In this document: positions 45,009 to 54,382 of the stretch, piece by piece
Layout of the letters: the number at the start of each line of letters is the position of its first letter
Position numbering within the stretch: position 1 is the first letter of the stretch
Assembly (NCBI GenBank): GCA_019358895.1
Contig: JAHHIG010000013.1
Location: 1 to 64,000 of the forward strand
DNA from: Tildeniella nuda ZEHNDER 1965/U140
GTDB taxonomy: Bacteria > Cyanobacteriota > Cyanobacteriia > Leptolyngbyales > Leptolyngbyaceae
DNA: 64,000 nt
Direction: 5' to 3'
The notes under the pieces: model-generated
What the model saw: the letters and a program-made list of their open reading frames with translations, nothing else
Database searches by the model: none
Told to the model about the DNA's origin: nothing
Made by a program: the position numbers and the translations under genes

Positions 45009-45040
45009 AAAGATGGGTAACCCTAGGGTTACCCATCTTT
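45009..45040 (+). terminator. Perfect palindrome, infB terminator
   Basis: A 32-bp perfect inverted repeat whose left arm AAAGATGGGTAACCCT is exactly complementary to the right arm. It starts 15 bp after the infB stop, followed by CAATTTTCTTT. It would form a very stable hairpin with a CTAG loop and could act in both directions. Confidence 0.85.
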
Positions 45041-45092
45041 CAATTTTCTTTAACGTGTACTGATTGCTTCGTTCGCTCGATCGCCCAATAAA

Positions 45093-45117
45093 AAAGCCAC
45101 GCAAATCGCGTGGCTTT
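45093..45117 (-). terminator. sodB intrinsic terminator
   Basis: On the minus strand, AAAGCCACGC pairs with GCGTGGCTTT and is followed by TTTATTGGG. It lies about 30 bp beyond the sodB stop codon. Confidence 0.85.
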
Positions 45118-45145
45118 CTTCGATCATTAGTGCTCTATTACTGCA

Positions 45146-45754
45146 CTATGCAGCAGCTAGATTCTTAGCGGCAAAGTCCCAGTTGACCAGGTTATCAAGG
45201 TAGTTCTTGATGAAGGCTGGACGAGCATTTCTAAAGTCGATGTAGTAAGCGTGTTCCCAAACATCAAGCGTCAGGAGTGCTTTTTGTCCGTGAGCCAATG
45301 GGTTTTCAGCATTAGGGGTTTTGGTAACCTTCAAGGTGCCACCATCGTCAATCAGCCATGCCCAACCGCTGCCGAATTGAGTTGTTGCAGCAGTCGTAAA
45401 GTCTTCTTTGAACTTGTCGAAGCTACCAAACGCGCTGTCGATTTTTGCTGCGAGGTCACCAGTCGGTGCACCACCACCAGTGGGGGCAAGGCTATTCCAG
45501 AAGAAAGTGTGGTTCCAGACTTGAGCTGCATTATTAAAGATGGTCGCCTTGGAAGCATCTTTAAAAGAGACTTTGATCACCTCTTCAAGCGATTTGTCAG
45601 CTAGTTCAGGCGCTTTTTCTGCGATCAACTTATTGAGGGTATCGACATACGTCTTATGGTGCTTGCCGTAGTGGTATTCAAAGGTCTCAGCCTTCATACC
45701 ATGAGATTCTAGAGCGTTAAAGTCGTAGGGGAGGGGAGACTGTTCAAATGCCAT
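45146..45754 (-). CDS. sodB: Superoxide dismutase, iron type
   Basis: Cytosolic Fe-SOD that dismutates superoxide. Metal ligands are His28 (EYHYGKHH), His82 (VWNHTFFW), Asp164 and His168 (DVWEHAYYIDF). Gln78 in AAQVWNH is the usual iron-type glutamine. No signal peptide or membrane anchor, so it is not the Mn-type membrane enzyme. 202 aa, full length. Monocistronic with its own terminator and convergent with infB. Confidence 0.95.
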   Translation of the reverse strand: MAFEQSPLPYDFNALESHGMKAETFEYHYGKHHKTYVDTLNKLIAEKAPELADKSLEEVIKVSFKDASKATIFNNAAQVWNHTFFWNSLAPTGGGAPTGDLAAKIDSAFGSFDKFKEDFTTAATTQFGSGWAWLIDDGGTLKVTKTPNAENPLAHGQKALLTLDVWEHAYYIDFRNARPAFIKNYLDNLVNWDFAAKNLAAA

Positions 45755-46324
45755 TGTGTTCTTCTCTCTATCTAAATCTGCGTTGAAGTTTAAAGCTTGC
45801 TAGCAAAGCCTTGTGCCTGCGCTGCTTTATGGTTGCGATCGTGCTATCTCTATCGACTACAGGAGCCTGAGAGACCTATAGAAACAGAACTTAACGCTCA
45901 GATTCTATCGCATAAGCACAGATTAAATCAGGCTTTAGTGCTCCCTCTGAGGATAGAAATTAATCCCATCACAACAGATGAATAGTTTGTTCATCTAGCT
46001 ACTATTAGCGGATGTCCAGCGATTTAGCCAATCATTAGACTGGAAGCTATGAAGCAACGAAAGGCTCGGTTAGCGATTGCCAGCGTCAATATTGACATCA
46101 GTTCTCAGGCTTTTCTAGTGGTAAGTGTAAAATCGAACGCTAGCGATGTTAGGAAACGGTGACTTTTGCTTCGTTGTCAAAGTGATCTTAAACGCTGGTT
46201 AGCCTTACCACAAAGAGTTATAGCGATCGAGAGCAACTGAAGCAGGCGTAAAATGCAGCTAGGTAGCGACAAGGTTCTCTATAATTTTGGTAAAGGCAGA
46301 GACATTTCGTCCTGAACTGAACTA
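45755..46324. other. Divergent spacer sodB - M16 peptidase
   Basis: About 570 bp that must hold the promoters of both flanking genes. Open frames here (for example 45797-45985) have no recognisable family. No repeat or RNA structure seen. Confidence 0.5.
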
Positions 46325-47629
46325 TTGAGTCTACTTGATTTGCCTCCGGTTCTTAGTCAAGCACCCTTCCCAGCCCATCTCGTCACGCTGGACAATGGGT
46401 TAACGATCATTCACCAACATCTATCGGCAACTTCAGCGGCAGCGGTTGATGTTTGGGTTAAGGCTGGCGCGATCGCCGAACCCGACGCATGGACTGGCAT
46501 GGCACATTTTTTGGAGCACATGATTTTCAAAGGTACCGAGCAGATGGCTCCTGGTTCCTTTGATTTAGCGATCGAGCGACGGGGCGGCACTACGAACGCC
46601 GCTACCAGCTACGACTACGCACATTACTTCATCAATACAGCGGCACAACATCTGGAAGAAACGTTGCCCTACCTGGCAGAGTTGCTGTTACATGCGGCAA
46701 TCCCAGACAGCGAATTTGGACGCGAACGGCAAGTCGTGTTGGAGGAAATTCACCAGTCTTACGATGACCCCGATTGGGTTGCGTTTCAGTCACTCAATGA
46801 AATGGTGTATCAGCGACATCCCTATGGGCGTTCCATTTTGGGTACTGAAGAGACGCTAATGGCACGATCGCCCGCTGAAATGCGTCAGTTTCACAACGCA
46901 CACTACCAGCCTGAGAATATGACTGTAGTTGTGGTTGGCAATATCACCTGGAACGCGACGATCGATCTGGTCAGCCAGACCTTTCAATCGTTTGCTCATC
47001 CGCTTGACTGCCCTCGCCACATACCCGAAGCCGAACCACCCATTACTGATATTCGTCGTCAAGAAATGCACTTGCCGAGACTAGAGCAAGCACGGTTGAT
47101 AATGGCATGGATCGGTCCGGGCGTTGATTCTCAGTCCCAGGATCTAGATGAGCAATTGCAAGCTGCCTATGGGTTAGACCTCCTTTCGGTGCTGTTAGCC
47201 GAAGGACGTACATCGCGTTTGGTGTGGGAATTGCGTGAAGAACGTAAGCTGGTACAGGCGATCGGTAGCAGCTTTTCACTCCAGCGCGAATCAGGGCTGT
47301 TTACCATCAGTACATGGCTCGATCCAGAAAACCTGGAGCGCGTCGAGGCAATCATCTGCGATCGCCTCTCCCAACTGTCTGTCACGCTCATTTCTGAAGC
47401 CGAGCTTGCCCGCTGCAAGCGTCTGCTTTGCAATGATTACGCGTTTTCAACCGAAACTCCCAGTCAACTGGCTGGACTGTACGGTTACTACAGCATTCTT
47501 GCTAACCCTAGAATTGCTACCACGTACGTGCAACGGATTCAGGCAATCCAGGCTACCGACCTTCAGCGCCTTGCTAATCGCTACCTCTCCCCCTATCACT
47601 ATGCGGCGACAGTGGTTAGACCGTTATGA
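46325..47629 (+). CDS. M16 family zinc peptidase (catalytic type)
   Basis: A 434-aa pitrilysin-family (processing-protease-like) peptidase. The inverted zinc site HFLEH lies at residues 61-65, with downstream Glu residues in RQVVLEEIHQ as third ligand. The M16 C-terminal domain contains GRTSRLVWELREERKLV. Presumably cytosolic or periplasmic oligopeptide processing. It starts with TTG at 46325 (SLLDLPPVL); no better start is visible. The next gene encodes a non-catalytic M16 partner, so the two probably form a heterodimer as in mitochondrial processing peptidase. Confidence 0.9.
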   Translation: MSLLDLPPVLSQAPFPAHLVTLDNGLTIIHQHLSATSAAAVDVWVKAGAIAEPDAWTGMAHFLEHMIFKGTEQMAPGSFDLAIERRGGTTNAATSYDYAHYFINTAAQHLEETLPYLAELLLHAAIPDSEFGRERQVVLEEIHQSYDDPDWVAFQSLNEMVYQRHPYGRSILGTEETLMARSPAEMRQFHNAHYQPENMTVVVVGNITWNATIDLVSQTFQSFAHPLDCPRHIPEAEPPITDIRRQEMHLPRLEQARLIMAWIGPGVDSQSQDLDEQLQAAYGLDLLSVLLAEGRTSRLVWELREERKLVQAIGSSFSLQRESGLFTISTWLDPENLERVEAIICDRLSQLSVTLISEAELARCKRLLCNDYAFSTETPSQLAGLYGYYSILANPRIATTYVQRIQAIQATDLQRLANRYLSPYHYAATVVRPL

Positions 47630-47770
47630 GGGAAAGCGCTCAACGGTCAGCTTGTCGTGCTTAAGCCGCCTCTATATTTGTTTAAGCTTGATATTGAAGC
47701 CCAATTGGGTTGGCTGTTAACGCTACTCAAGCCACGAACTGCACCAAACGGCAGAGACTCTGCACACTCT

Positions 47771-47852
47771 ACTGACTACTGATAGCTGACTACTGATAGC
47801 TGACGGCTGATAGCTAATAGCTGACCGCTCTTCGTCTAGCTGACCGCTCTTC
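47771..47852. repeat. Heptamer-type repeat cluster between the M16 genes
   Basis: Runs of ACTGATAGCTG / GACGGCTGATAGCTAATAGC, followed by two copies of AGCTGACCGCTCTTCGT. The GACCGCTCTTC word is the same as in the purH insert. Confidence 0.85.
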
Positions 47853-47870
47853 GTAATTAAGGATGACTTC

Positions 47871-49172
47871 GTGAATTTAGGTATCAAACACTCTCCCCAG
47901 ACCCGCATAGTACTTGCAAACGGCATCGTGGTTTTGGTGTGGGAAAATCCCTCCGCAGATATTATTGCTGCGCGGCTCTTCATTCGGGCAGGCAGTCAGT
48001 GGGAAGTATCGCAATCAGCAGGGCTATCGCATTTGCTGTCGGCTGTATTGACAAAAGGAACCGAGCAGCGATCGTCGTTAGAAATTGCCGAACAGGTTGA
48101 ATCAGTGGGTGCCAGCCTCGGTGCCGATTCAGCGACAGACTATTTTCTCCTGAGTCTCAAAACCGTTTCCGCCGATTTTGCCGAGATGTTGGCGTTGGCA
48201 GGGGAATTGCTGCGATCGCCCAGTTTTCCGCAGTCAGAAATCGATCTGGAACGCCGCCTCACCATGCAGGCAATTCGCTCACAGCAAGAACAACCGTTCT
48301 CGATTGCCTTTGACCAACTGCGGCGGATCATGTATGGGGAACATCCCTACGCACTGTCTGGTTTAGGCACTGAAGCAAGTGTCGCGCAGCTTGAGCGCAC
48401 TGATCTCCAGCGCTATCACCAGACTCACTTTCGCCCTGATAATCTCGTCATTAGCCTCTCTGGTCGCATCCAGTCTGATGACGCGATCGCCCTTGTGGAA
48501 AAAGTGTTCGGTGACTGGCAAGCACCCGCTACGCCTTTACCTGTGCTCAACTTACCTGCGATCACGTCTCAACCCGTGAGAGCCGCGATCGCTCAAGAAA
48601 CGCAACAGTCGATCGTCATGCTGGGTTATCTGGCACCGCCTGTCGTCAGGGAGGGGGCTAAAGGAGACGAGGACATCCACCAGTCTCTTCAGAACTACAC
48701 AGCGCTCAAACTACTCAATAGCTACCTGGGCAACGGACTTTCTAGTCGGCTCTTCGTCGAGCTGCGGGAAAAGCGTGGTCTTGCCTACGATGTGTCTGCC
48801 TTCTATGCGCCCCGCCTCCATCCCGCGCAATTTGTGGTCTACATGGGCACGGCTCCTGAAAATACAGCGATCGCGCTTGATGGTCTCAAAACTGAAGTCG
48901 ATCGTCTGCGTACACACCCCTTTAATTCTGAAACCTTGCAGGCAGCTAAAGATAAAATTTTGGGGCAACATGCGCTGGGCAAGCAAACTAACGCTCAGAT
49001 CGCCCAAACCTTTGGCTGGTATGAAACGGTTGGCTTGGGCATTGGCTTCGATGCACAGTTTCAAGAGCAGATGAGTGCCGTCACGATCGCAGACACTCAG
49101 ACTGTGGCAGATCAATATCTCGTGGAACCCTATATCTCTTTGGTTGGTCCGGCTGACGTTGTAAAGGAATAA
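47871..49172 (+). CDS. M16 family peptidase-like protein, non-catalytic type
   Basis: 433 aa with the M16 fold (VLANGIVVLVWENPSAD, then the C-terminal GNGLSSRLFVELREKRGLAYDVSAFY). At the place of the zinc site it reads HLLSA at 54-58 instead of HxxEH, so the Glu and second His are missing and it cannot be a zinc peptidase on its own. The glycine-rich binding region is retained, as in the alpha subunit of processing peptidases. Start is GTG at 47871. It follows the catalytic M16 gene after 240 bp of repeat-containing DNA. Confidence 0.88.
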   Translation: MNLGIKHSPQTRIVLANGIVVLVWENPSADIIAARLFIRAGSQWEVSQSAGLSHLLSAVLTKGTEQRSSLEIAEQVESVGASLGADSATDYFLLSLKTVSADFAEMLALAGELLRSPSFPQSEIDLERRLTMQAIRSQQEQPFSIAFDQLRRIMYGEHPYALSGLGTEASVAQLERTDLQRYHQTHFRPDNLVISLSGRIQSDDAIALVEKVFGDWQAPATPLPVLNLPAITSQPVRAAIAQETQQSIVMLGYLAPPVVREGAKGDEDIHQSLQNYTALKLLNSYLGNGLSSRLFVELREKRGLAYDVSAFYAPRLHPAQFVVYMGTAPENTAIALDGLKTEVDRLRTHPFNSETLQAAKDKILGQHALGKQTNAQIAQTFGWYETVGLGIGFDAQFQEQMSAVTIADTQTVADQYLVEPYISLVGPADVVKE

Positions 49173-49502
49173 TTCGCGCCTCCATAATTCTACGGAAGGG
49201 TTTACCCACAGCCTGGAGAAGGCTAGAAGAATTACTGAATACACCGCAGCATCAAAGCGATAGGCTGTGTTTCAAAGGGTTTACCTCAGAACTATCGGGT
49301 GCGTCTGGTCAAGCGCGTGTATAGCATTGACCCCAGCTAAACCAATCAACCGGATGAGACGCGATCGACTGTGAACAGTAGGCTACGACAAGTCATAGTT
49401 CTACAGTCCCTCCTGGTCTAGCCCGTCACTCCGGTCTGAGCGTTTCATCATTCCTTAAAAGCCTGAACCGACTGAGTTCGGTCACACCCAAGTAACGACA
49501 TT
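49173..49502. other. Spacer before the TPR gene
   Basis: About 330 bp. No gene, repeat or RNA structure recognised. Confidence 0.5.
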
Positions 49503-50597
49503 ATGAACAGCGACTTTGCAGCGACAGAGACAACGCCTGCATCTTCCCGCGAGACAGTGTTTCCGGTTGAACCTAAGCCTCTAGCGGTGGAAACCGCCAG
49601 CACTCTGCTTGCTGGTGGCGACACGCTTGTTGCCGATGTGGCACACACAATGGCAGAACGGTTACTGCACCAGGGCTGCGAACAATATCACACAGGGCAA
49701 TTTGAAGCAGCACTAAAATTATTTCAGCAAGCGTTTCTGCTCTACCGCGATCGACAGGATGAGCACGGTCAGGGGAAAGCTCTGAGCAGCCTGGGCTTGA
49801 CTCATTACAGCCTGAGAGATTACGCCAGAGCAATTAAATACTCCCAGCAAAGCCTGGAAATCGTGCAAAAGCTGCAAGACCGCCGCAGCATTGTGAAGAT
49901 CCTTGGCAATTTGGGTAACGCGTATCGCCATCTTAAGGAGCAGGCAAAGGCGATCGAGTGTCAGCAGCAAAGCCTGACCGTAGCGCAAGAAATTGGCGAT
50001 CGCCGAGGTGAGATGGCAGCGCTGAACAACCTGGGTTTAGCCTACAAAGCGCTGGGCGATCACGCAGCTGCAATCGGCTATGAAGAACAGAGCCTGATTA
50101 TTGCGCGGGAACTGCAAGACGACCAGATCGAGGAGCAGATTCTGAAAAACCTGGGCAATGCCTGTTATGCCTTGGGCAGCTACACAAGAGCGATTGATTA
50201 CTATCAGCAACGGCTAGTGCTGGCGCGTGAACTCAGCGATCGCCGCACTGAAGGACAAATTCTGCGGAATTTAGGTAACGCCTGCTACGCACTCGGCGAC
50301 TATGATCGCGCCATTGAGTACAGTAAGCAATGGTTAACGGTCTCCAGAGAAACGCAAGACCGTCGTGGTGAAGAACAGGCGCTTGGTAGCGTTGGCGTTG
50401 GGTACGATGCTTTGGGCAATTATGCCAGAGCGATCGATTACTACGAACAACGGTTAGCGATCGCCCACCGCATGAAAGATCACCGTATTGCCGAACAAGT
50501 TTTGGGGAGCCTCCGCGTTGCCTACTATGCGCTTGGAGACTATACCAAAGCCACAGACTGCACTGAGCAGCGCCAAGCACTTTTGAAAGTAACGTGA
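49503..50597 (+). CDS. Tetratricopeptide repeat protein
   Basis: A 364-aa protein. After a roughly 50-residue low-complexity N-terminus come about seven TPR units of 40 residues (kinesin-light-chain-like TPR_12 spacing), with the consensus ALGDY.RAI.YYEQ.L..A.E..DR..E...L.NLG.AY. No enzymatic domain or signal peptide is visible. A protein-interaction scaffold of unknown partner. The 40-residue units are very similar to one another, indicating recent expansion by duplication. Confidence 0.88.
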   Translation: MNSDFAATETTPASSRETVFPVEPKPLAVETASTLLAGGDTLVADVAHTMAERLLHQGCEQYHTGQFEAALKLFQQAFLLYRDRQDEHGQGKALSSLGLTHYSLRDYARAIKYSQQSLEIVQKLQDRRSIVKILGNLGNAYRHLKEQAKAIECQQQSLTVAQEIGDRRGEMAALNNLGLAYKALGDHAAAIGYEEQSLIIARELQDDQIEEQILKNLGNACYALGSYTRAIDYYQQRLVLARELSDRRTEGQILRNLGNACYALGDYDRAIEYSKQWLTVSRETQDRRGEEQALGSVGVGYDALGNYARAIDYYEQRLAIAHRMKDHRIAEQVLGSLRVAYYALGDYTKATDCTEQRQALLKVT

Positions 50598-50698
50598 GTC
50601 CGCGATCGCGATCAAATGCCTGTGACGAATCTCGACGCAACCCTGAACGTTGTACCTGAAATGGAGAAGAATGAGAGGAGTTTCTTCATTACAACGCT

Positions 50699-51352
50699 AT
50701 GAACTGGTTCGCACAAGCTGTTATCGCAGGAGTGACATCATTTGTAGCAACTAATCTTGATGACATCTTGATTCTGATGCTTTTCTTTGCTCAGATGAAC
50801 GCTACTTTTCGTCCTAAGCATATCTTTATTGGTCAGTACCTTGGCTTTACGGTCTTGATTGCACTGAGTTTGCCAGGATTCTTTGGTGGCTTGGTGCTAC
50901 CTAAGATGTGGATTGGGCTATTGGGTTTGGTACCGATCGCGATCGGTATTAAGCAATTAGTAGACCAGAAGAACAACGAAACAACAATCCAGCTAATGTC
51001 TGATGACATTAAACAGCCCCAAGCTGGTCAACCAATACTTTCGAGCCTTGGCAGCTTACTTGCGCCGCCAACATACCAGGTTGCTACCATTACCATTGCC
51101 AACGGAGGGGATAATGTCGGTATCTATGTGCCGTTGTTTGCTAATAGCAACCTTCTCGAGTTAGGAGTCATTCTTAGCGTTTTCTTTGTCATGGTTAGCG
51201 TCTGGTGTTGCATCGCCTACCAGCTAACGCGTCACCCAATTGTTGCTCAGAATCTCACTCGTCACGGTAGCACGATCGTCCCCTATGTCTTAATTGGTTT
51301 GGGCATTTTTATTCTGATTGATGGTGAGACGTATCGGCTCTTGGGATTGTAG
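50699..51352 (+). CDS. Cadmium resistance transporter, CadD family
   Basis: A 217-aa membrane protein with about six helices arranged as two similar halves. The first half shows GVTSFVATNLDDILILMLFF and GQYLGFTVLIALSLPGF; the second shows ITIANGGDNVGIYVPLF. The Asp-Asp and Asp-Asn sites in the two halves are typical of CadD/LysE-like efflux proteins. It may export cadmium or another cation; substrate cannot be told from sequence. Monocistronic. Confidence 0.87.
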   Translation: MNWFAQAVIAGVTSFVATNLDDILILMLFFAQMNATFRPKHIFIGQYLGFTVLIALSLPGFFGGLVLPKMWIGLLGLVPIAIGIKQLVDQKNNETTIQLMSDDIKQPQAGQPILSSLGSLLAPPTYQVATITIANGGDNVGIYVPLFANSNLLELGVILSVFFVMVSVWCCIAYQLTRHPIVAQNLTRHGSTIVPYVLIGLGIFILIDGETYRLLGL

Positions 51353-51387
51353 ATTTAACACAGTGCGTTGAGCTTTTTCTACGTTTG

Positions 51388-52401
51388 TCACTCTACAGGG
51401 CTACTCGTTTCAGTGAGATAATGACGAACATTACCACTCACGTAATCTTGAATACTCATCACGATCGGAAAATTATTGAGTCCATGCTCGACCAACGCTG
51501 GCACCTGGGCTAACGTCTCTACAATGCTATTGGCAACGTTATAAGTTGAGTCGTTGCCATAGTGGAGAGTCAGATATTCGAGCAATTCCAAGGCATAATC
51601 GGGAAAATCAAGCGCATCGGCAATACAGGCTAGTTTCAAAAGATTAGCGGGTGTTTTTAGTGGCGAATCGTCTGATTCTGCTAGCAAATCACGGAAATAA
51701 AAAGCATCACCCCAAAGCACTTGACCAGAATTTGCTGCTGAAGAGATGGGCGATCGTGCCCGTGGTTGATGTGTTGTTGCTAACTCAAAGAGCGTAAAAC
51801 CTTGAGCGCGGAGATAATGATCCAGATCCGCAAATAAGGGCTGACCGACATAAAGAGGTGCAAATTCAACTTCTGTTTGAACGGCAAGTACGCCATTAGC
51901 TACGGTCAGCGTTGCCCCTTCTAAAACGTGTAAATCTGCCCCTTGAACATCAATTTGCAAAAAATCAACGGCAGGAATTGCTTCTGCTTGGCAAGCTTGA
52001 TCAAGGGTTGTGGTATTGAACGTCAGGGTAAAGTCTTGACTCATCAGTTCAAGAAGATTAGCAAATCTTGCCAAATATGGCTCATTGGGTGGATAGAGTG
52101 AGCTGCAAAAAGGTGCCTTAGTAACGTAGAGAGTTGCTTCACCAACATCTTTACTCAGCGCAAGAGGAATATGTCTCTCTTGCCAATTAATGCCCCTTGC
52201 TTCTAACTCGGTGTTGGCTGCATGGCAGGCATCTGCATCCGCATCGAAACCGTAGATCGATAGATTTGGTATAAAGGGACTCCAAATATTGCTGGCAAAA
52301 TCATCTTCAGGATTAAGCTTGCGCGAACCGACACTCACGATCGTTAGATGAACGTCATTAAGATGATTGTTTTTCTTCAGAATAGAAAGTAGTAATGACA
52401 C
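51388..52401 (-). CDS. FkbM family methyltransferase
   Basis: A 337-aa protein. The SAM-binding start is recognisable in LSIYGFDADADACHAAN (motif I/II acidic residue), followed by TLYVTKAPFCSSLYPPN. The FkbM signature VDFLQIDVQGADLHVLEGA lies near residues 145-163. FkbM-type enzymes methylate hydroxyl groups of sugars or polyketides; the substrate here is unknown. The C-terminal 90 residues form a helical extension. Convergent with the CadD-type gene; no glycan cluster nearby. Confidence 0.87.
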   Translation of the reverse strand: MSLLLSILKKNNHLNDVHLTIVSVGSRKLNPEDDFASNIWSPFIPNLSIYGFDADADACHAANTELEARGINWQERHIPLALSKDVGEATLYVTKAPFCSSLYPPNEPYLARFANLLELMSQDFTLTFNTTTLDQACQAEAIPAVDFLQIDVQGADLHVLEGATLTVANGVLAVQTEVEFAPLYVGQPLFADLDHYLRAQGFTLFELATTHQPRARSPISSAANSGQVLWGDAFYFRDLLAESDDSPLKTPANLLKLACIADALDFPDYALELLEYLTLHYGNDSTYNVANSIVETLAQVPALVEHGLNNFPIVMSIQDYVSGNVRHYLTETSSPVE

Positions 52402-53015
52402 AGAGACCTCTTCATCGTTTGACTTTTAAATCGCTTGACTTAAACTTTACTCTCATGAATCATGATGACATTGAAACTCGTTGGCTTGGCGAGGGATATT
52501 CGCTACCTTAAAGCACCTGAATCCCGTGCTGTAGCAGTCCCAGATCAGTTGTGAGCGGAACTTAATGATGGAGCGGTCAGCGGTCAGCTTTTCTCTGTCT
52601 GCTGACCGCTGACGGCTAAGAGCTGCCATCAAGATGCTTCTCACAACTCATATAGGATCGCTATCTATAGATAAACGCTGAGGCTTTGGGGTTAATCGAG
52701 GGGCAGTTTAGACTGGAGGACTGCCCGTAGCGCTCAGATGGTAGGGGTAGGCGCATGGGGCGGAAGAAAGGGTGCCATCATCCTAGTTTGCCCTGCGATC
52801 GAGCTTCGTTACACACGTGCCATGCTTGGACGGCGAGACGCTTCAGAAACGATGATACAATGCCATCATTTTGTAATGGAAAGGCTGTGTCATTCCCCAA
52901 GCACTGTACGCTTTAAGACATAAATCAGTTAAAGAAACGTTTGAAAAGTAAAACGCAGACGTGAAAATTTAGACTCCATCGCTTGTTTGCGTTGACACTT
53001 CTACTTTTGGATGTG
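52402..53015. other. Spacer FkbM - bioY
   Basis: About 610 bp. It contains an inverted heptamer repeat (52571-52620). An open frame at 52738-52923 has no recognisable family. The bioY promoter should be in the last 100 bp; no recognisable biotin operator. Confidence 0.45.
52571..52620. repeat. Inverted heptamer repeat (hairpin)
   Basis: AGCGGTCAGCGGTCAGC, then 12-13 nt, then GCTGACCGCTGACGGCT: the heptamer array in both orientations, able to form a hairpin with a stem of about 15 bp. Confidence 0.85.
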
Positions 53016-53597
53016 ATGGCTTTTTCTACAGAATTGTTGTGGGCACTTATTGGTCTGATTCTGACGATCGGCGGCACCTTTTTAGAGGCGTTCGTGGCAA
53101 CCCCAACGCTGGGTTCAATGAATGTCCAGACCCACTCTTTGGGAGTAACGTATCAGTTTGGGGCAGCTCTCCTGGTTGGGTGTCTGGGTGGTAAGAACGC
53201 GGCGGCACTCTCCCAAATTGCTTACATTCTGCTGGGATTAACCTGGTTTCCGGTGTTTTCTCAAGGGGGCGGTTTTGGTTACCTCAAAGAACCCAGTTTT
53301 GGCTACATTTTGGGCTTCATACCTGGCGCATGGCTATGCGGCTATTTAGCATTCAAAGCCTCAGCCAAGCTGGAGTCACTTGCGTTTAGCTGTTTGTGTG
53401 GGTTATTGAGCATTCACGTAACAGGCATCATTTACATGGCTGCAACCTATGGGTTGGGGCTGGTGAACATGAGGACTGGCTTACCGTTACAGCAATCTTT
53501 AATGAAATATTCGCTCTACCCACTACCGGGTCAATTTGCAATCGTGTGTGCTGTCACAGTGGTCGCTTTCACGCTACGTCATTTGATGTTTTATTGA
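53016..53597 (+). CDS. bioY: Biotin transporter BioY
   Basis: A 193-aa integral membrane substrate-binding (S) component of an ECF-type biotin importer, with six hydrophobic helices. Family motifs: GALLVGCLGGKNAAALSQIAYILLGL, PVFSQGGGFGYLKEPSFGYILGFIPGAW. It works with EcfA/EcfT or alone. I chose ATG at 53016 (MAFSTELLW) over an upstream TTG. It lies about 50 bp before lspA, an association seen in many cyanobacteria. Confidence 0.9.
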   Translation: MAFSTELLWALIGLILTIGGTFLEAFVATPTLGSMNVQTHSLGVTYQFGAALLVGCLGGKNAAALSQIAYILLGLTWFPVFSQGGGFGYLKEPSFGYILGFIPGAWLCGYLAFKASAKLESLAFSCLCGLLSIHVTGIIYMAATYGLGLVNMRTGLPLQQSLMKYSLYPLPGQFAIVCAVTVVAFTLRHLMFY

Positions 53598-53644
53598 TAG
53601 CCTGAGAGGACAATGAGTGACGAGTGTTCTTCCAATCTGCTTCC

Positions 53645-54133
53645 ATGCTGTTCAAAAACCGCTTCTTCTGGATCGCTGCTTTCATCGGACTGGCGCTCGA
53701 TCGCCTGACCAAAATCCTATTCGTTACCTACATTTTCCCGCCCATCTTACACTTCACTATTCCAGTTCTACCGGGAGTATTTCACTTTACCTATGAGCTG
53801 AACCCTGGAGCGGCATTCAGCCTTTTCCCTGGCGGCTCCATTTGGCTACGCTGGCTTTCACTAGGAGTCAGCCTTGGGTTGATGCTGCTGGCATGGTCAA
53901 AAAAATTTACGCTCAATCGGTGGGAGCAGGTTGGCTATGGTTTGATTCTGTCTGGTGCGCTAGGCAATGGCATCGATCGCTTTCTGGTCGGCGAAGTCAT
54001 CGACTTTCTCGACTTTCGGCTGATTCGCTTTCCGGTTTTTAATTTGGCAGATACGTTTATCAACGTCGGTATTGTCTGTTTGCTGATTGCCAGCTTTAGC
54101 CGATCGCCAGACTTAGAGGCTGGGAAGGAATAG
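53645..54133 (+). CDS. lspA: Lipoprotein signal peptidase (signal peptidase II)
   Basis: Membrane aspartic protease that cleaves prolipoprotein signal peptides before the lipid-modified Cys. Four transmembrane helices. The catalytic Asp pair is visible in GNGIDRFLVGEVIDFLDF and FNLADTFINVG, with NPGAAFS upstream. An in-frame GTG at 53624 would add seven residues; I prefer the ATG at 53645 (MLFKNRFFW). 162 aa. Operon with bioY. Needed for the PD40 lipoproteins encoded at 1318-2435. Confidence 0.93.
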   Translation: MLFKNRFFWIAAFIGLALDRLTKILFVTYIFPPILHFTIPVLPGVFHFTYELNPGAAFSLFPGGSIWLRWLSLGVSLGLMLLAWSKKFTLNRWEQVGYGLILSGALGNGIDRFLVGEVIDFLDFRLIRFPVFNLADTFINVGIVCLLIASFSRSPDLEAGKE

Positions 54134-54145
54134 TGCTATGGACTT

Positions 54146-54195
54146 GAGCGGTCAGCGGTTAGCGGTTAGAAAAAAGCTGACGGCTGGTAGCTGTC
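54146..54195. repeat. Heptamer repeat after lspA
   Basis: GAGCGGTCAGCGGTTAGCGGTTAG...AAGCTGACGGCTGG: degenerate direct and inverted copies of the TGACCGC family. Confidence 0.8.
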
Positions 54196-54382
54196 GCTTG
54201 CTTCCCAAAGGGTTGGCTAGTAGCCAATCAAATGTATGCCGTTTCTGAACGCTTTCTAGAGTACCAAGTCATGCGTAAATAAGTTCTAAATGCCCATGCT
54301 CAAGGACTTTGGAGAGTATGAGAGAGAAGAAATGGACTCAAGATCCGGCATGATAGGAAGGTAGGCTTTGTTAGGTAGAAAT

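Noticed and set aside
47630-47870. Possible small gene between the two M16 genes
   Set aside because: The stretch is dominated by GATAGCTGAC/GACCGCTCTTCGT repeats and has no open frame of credible sequence.
52738-52923. 61-codon ORF before bioY
   Set aside because: No recognisable domain, weak start and no conserved pattern.
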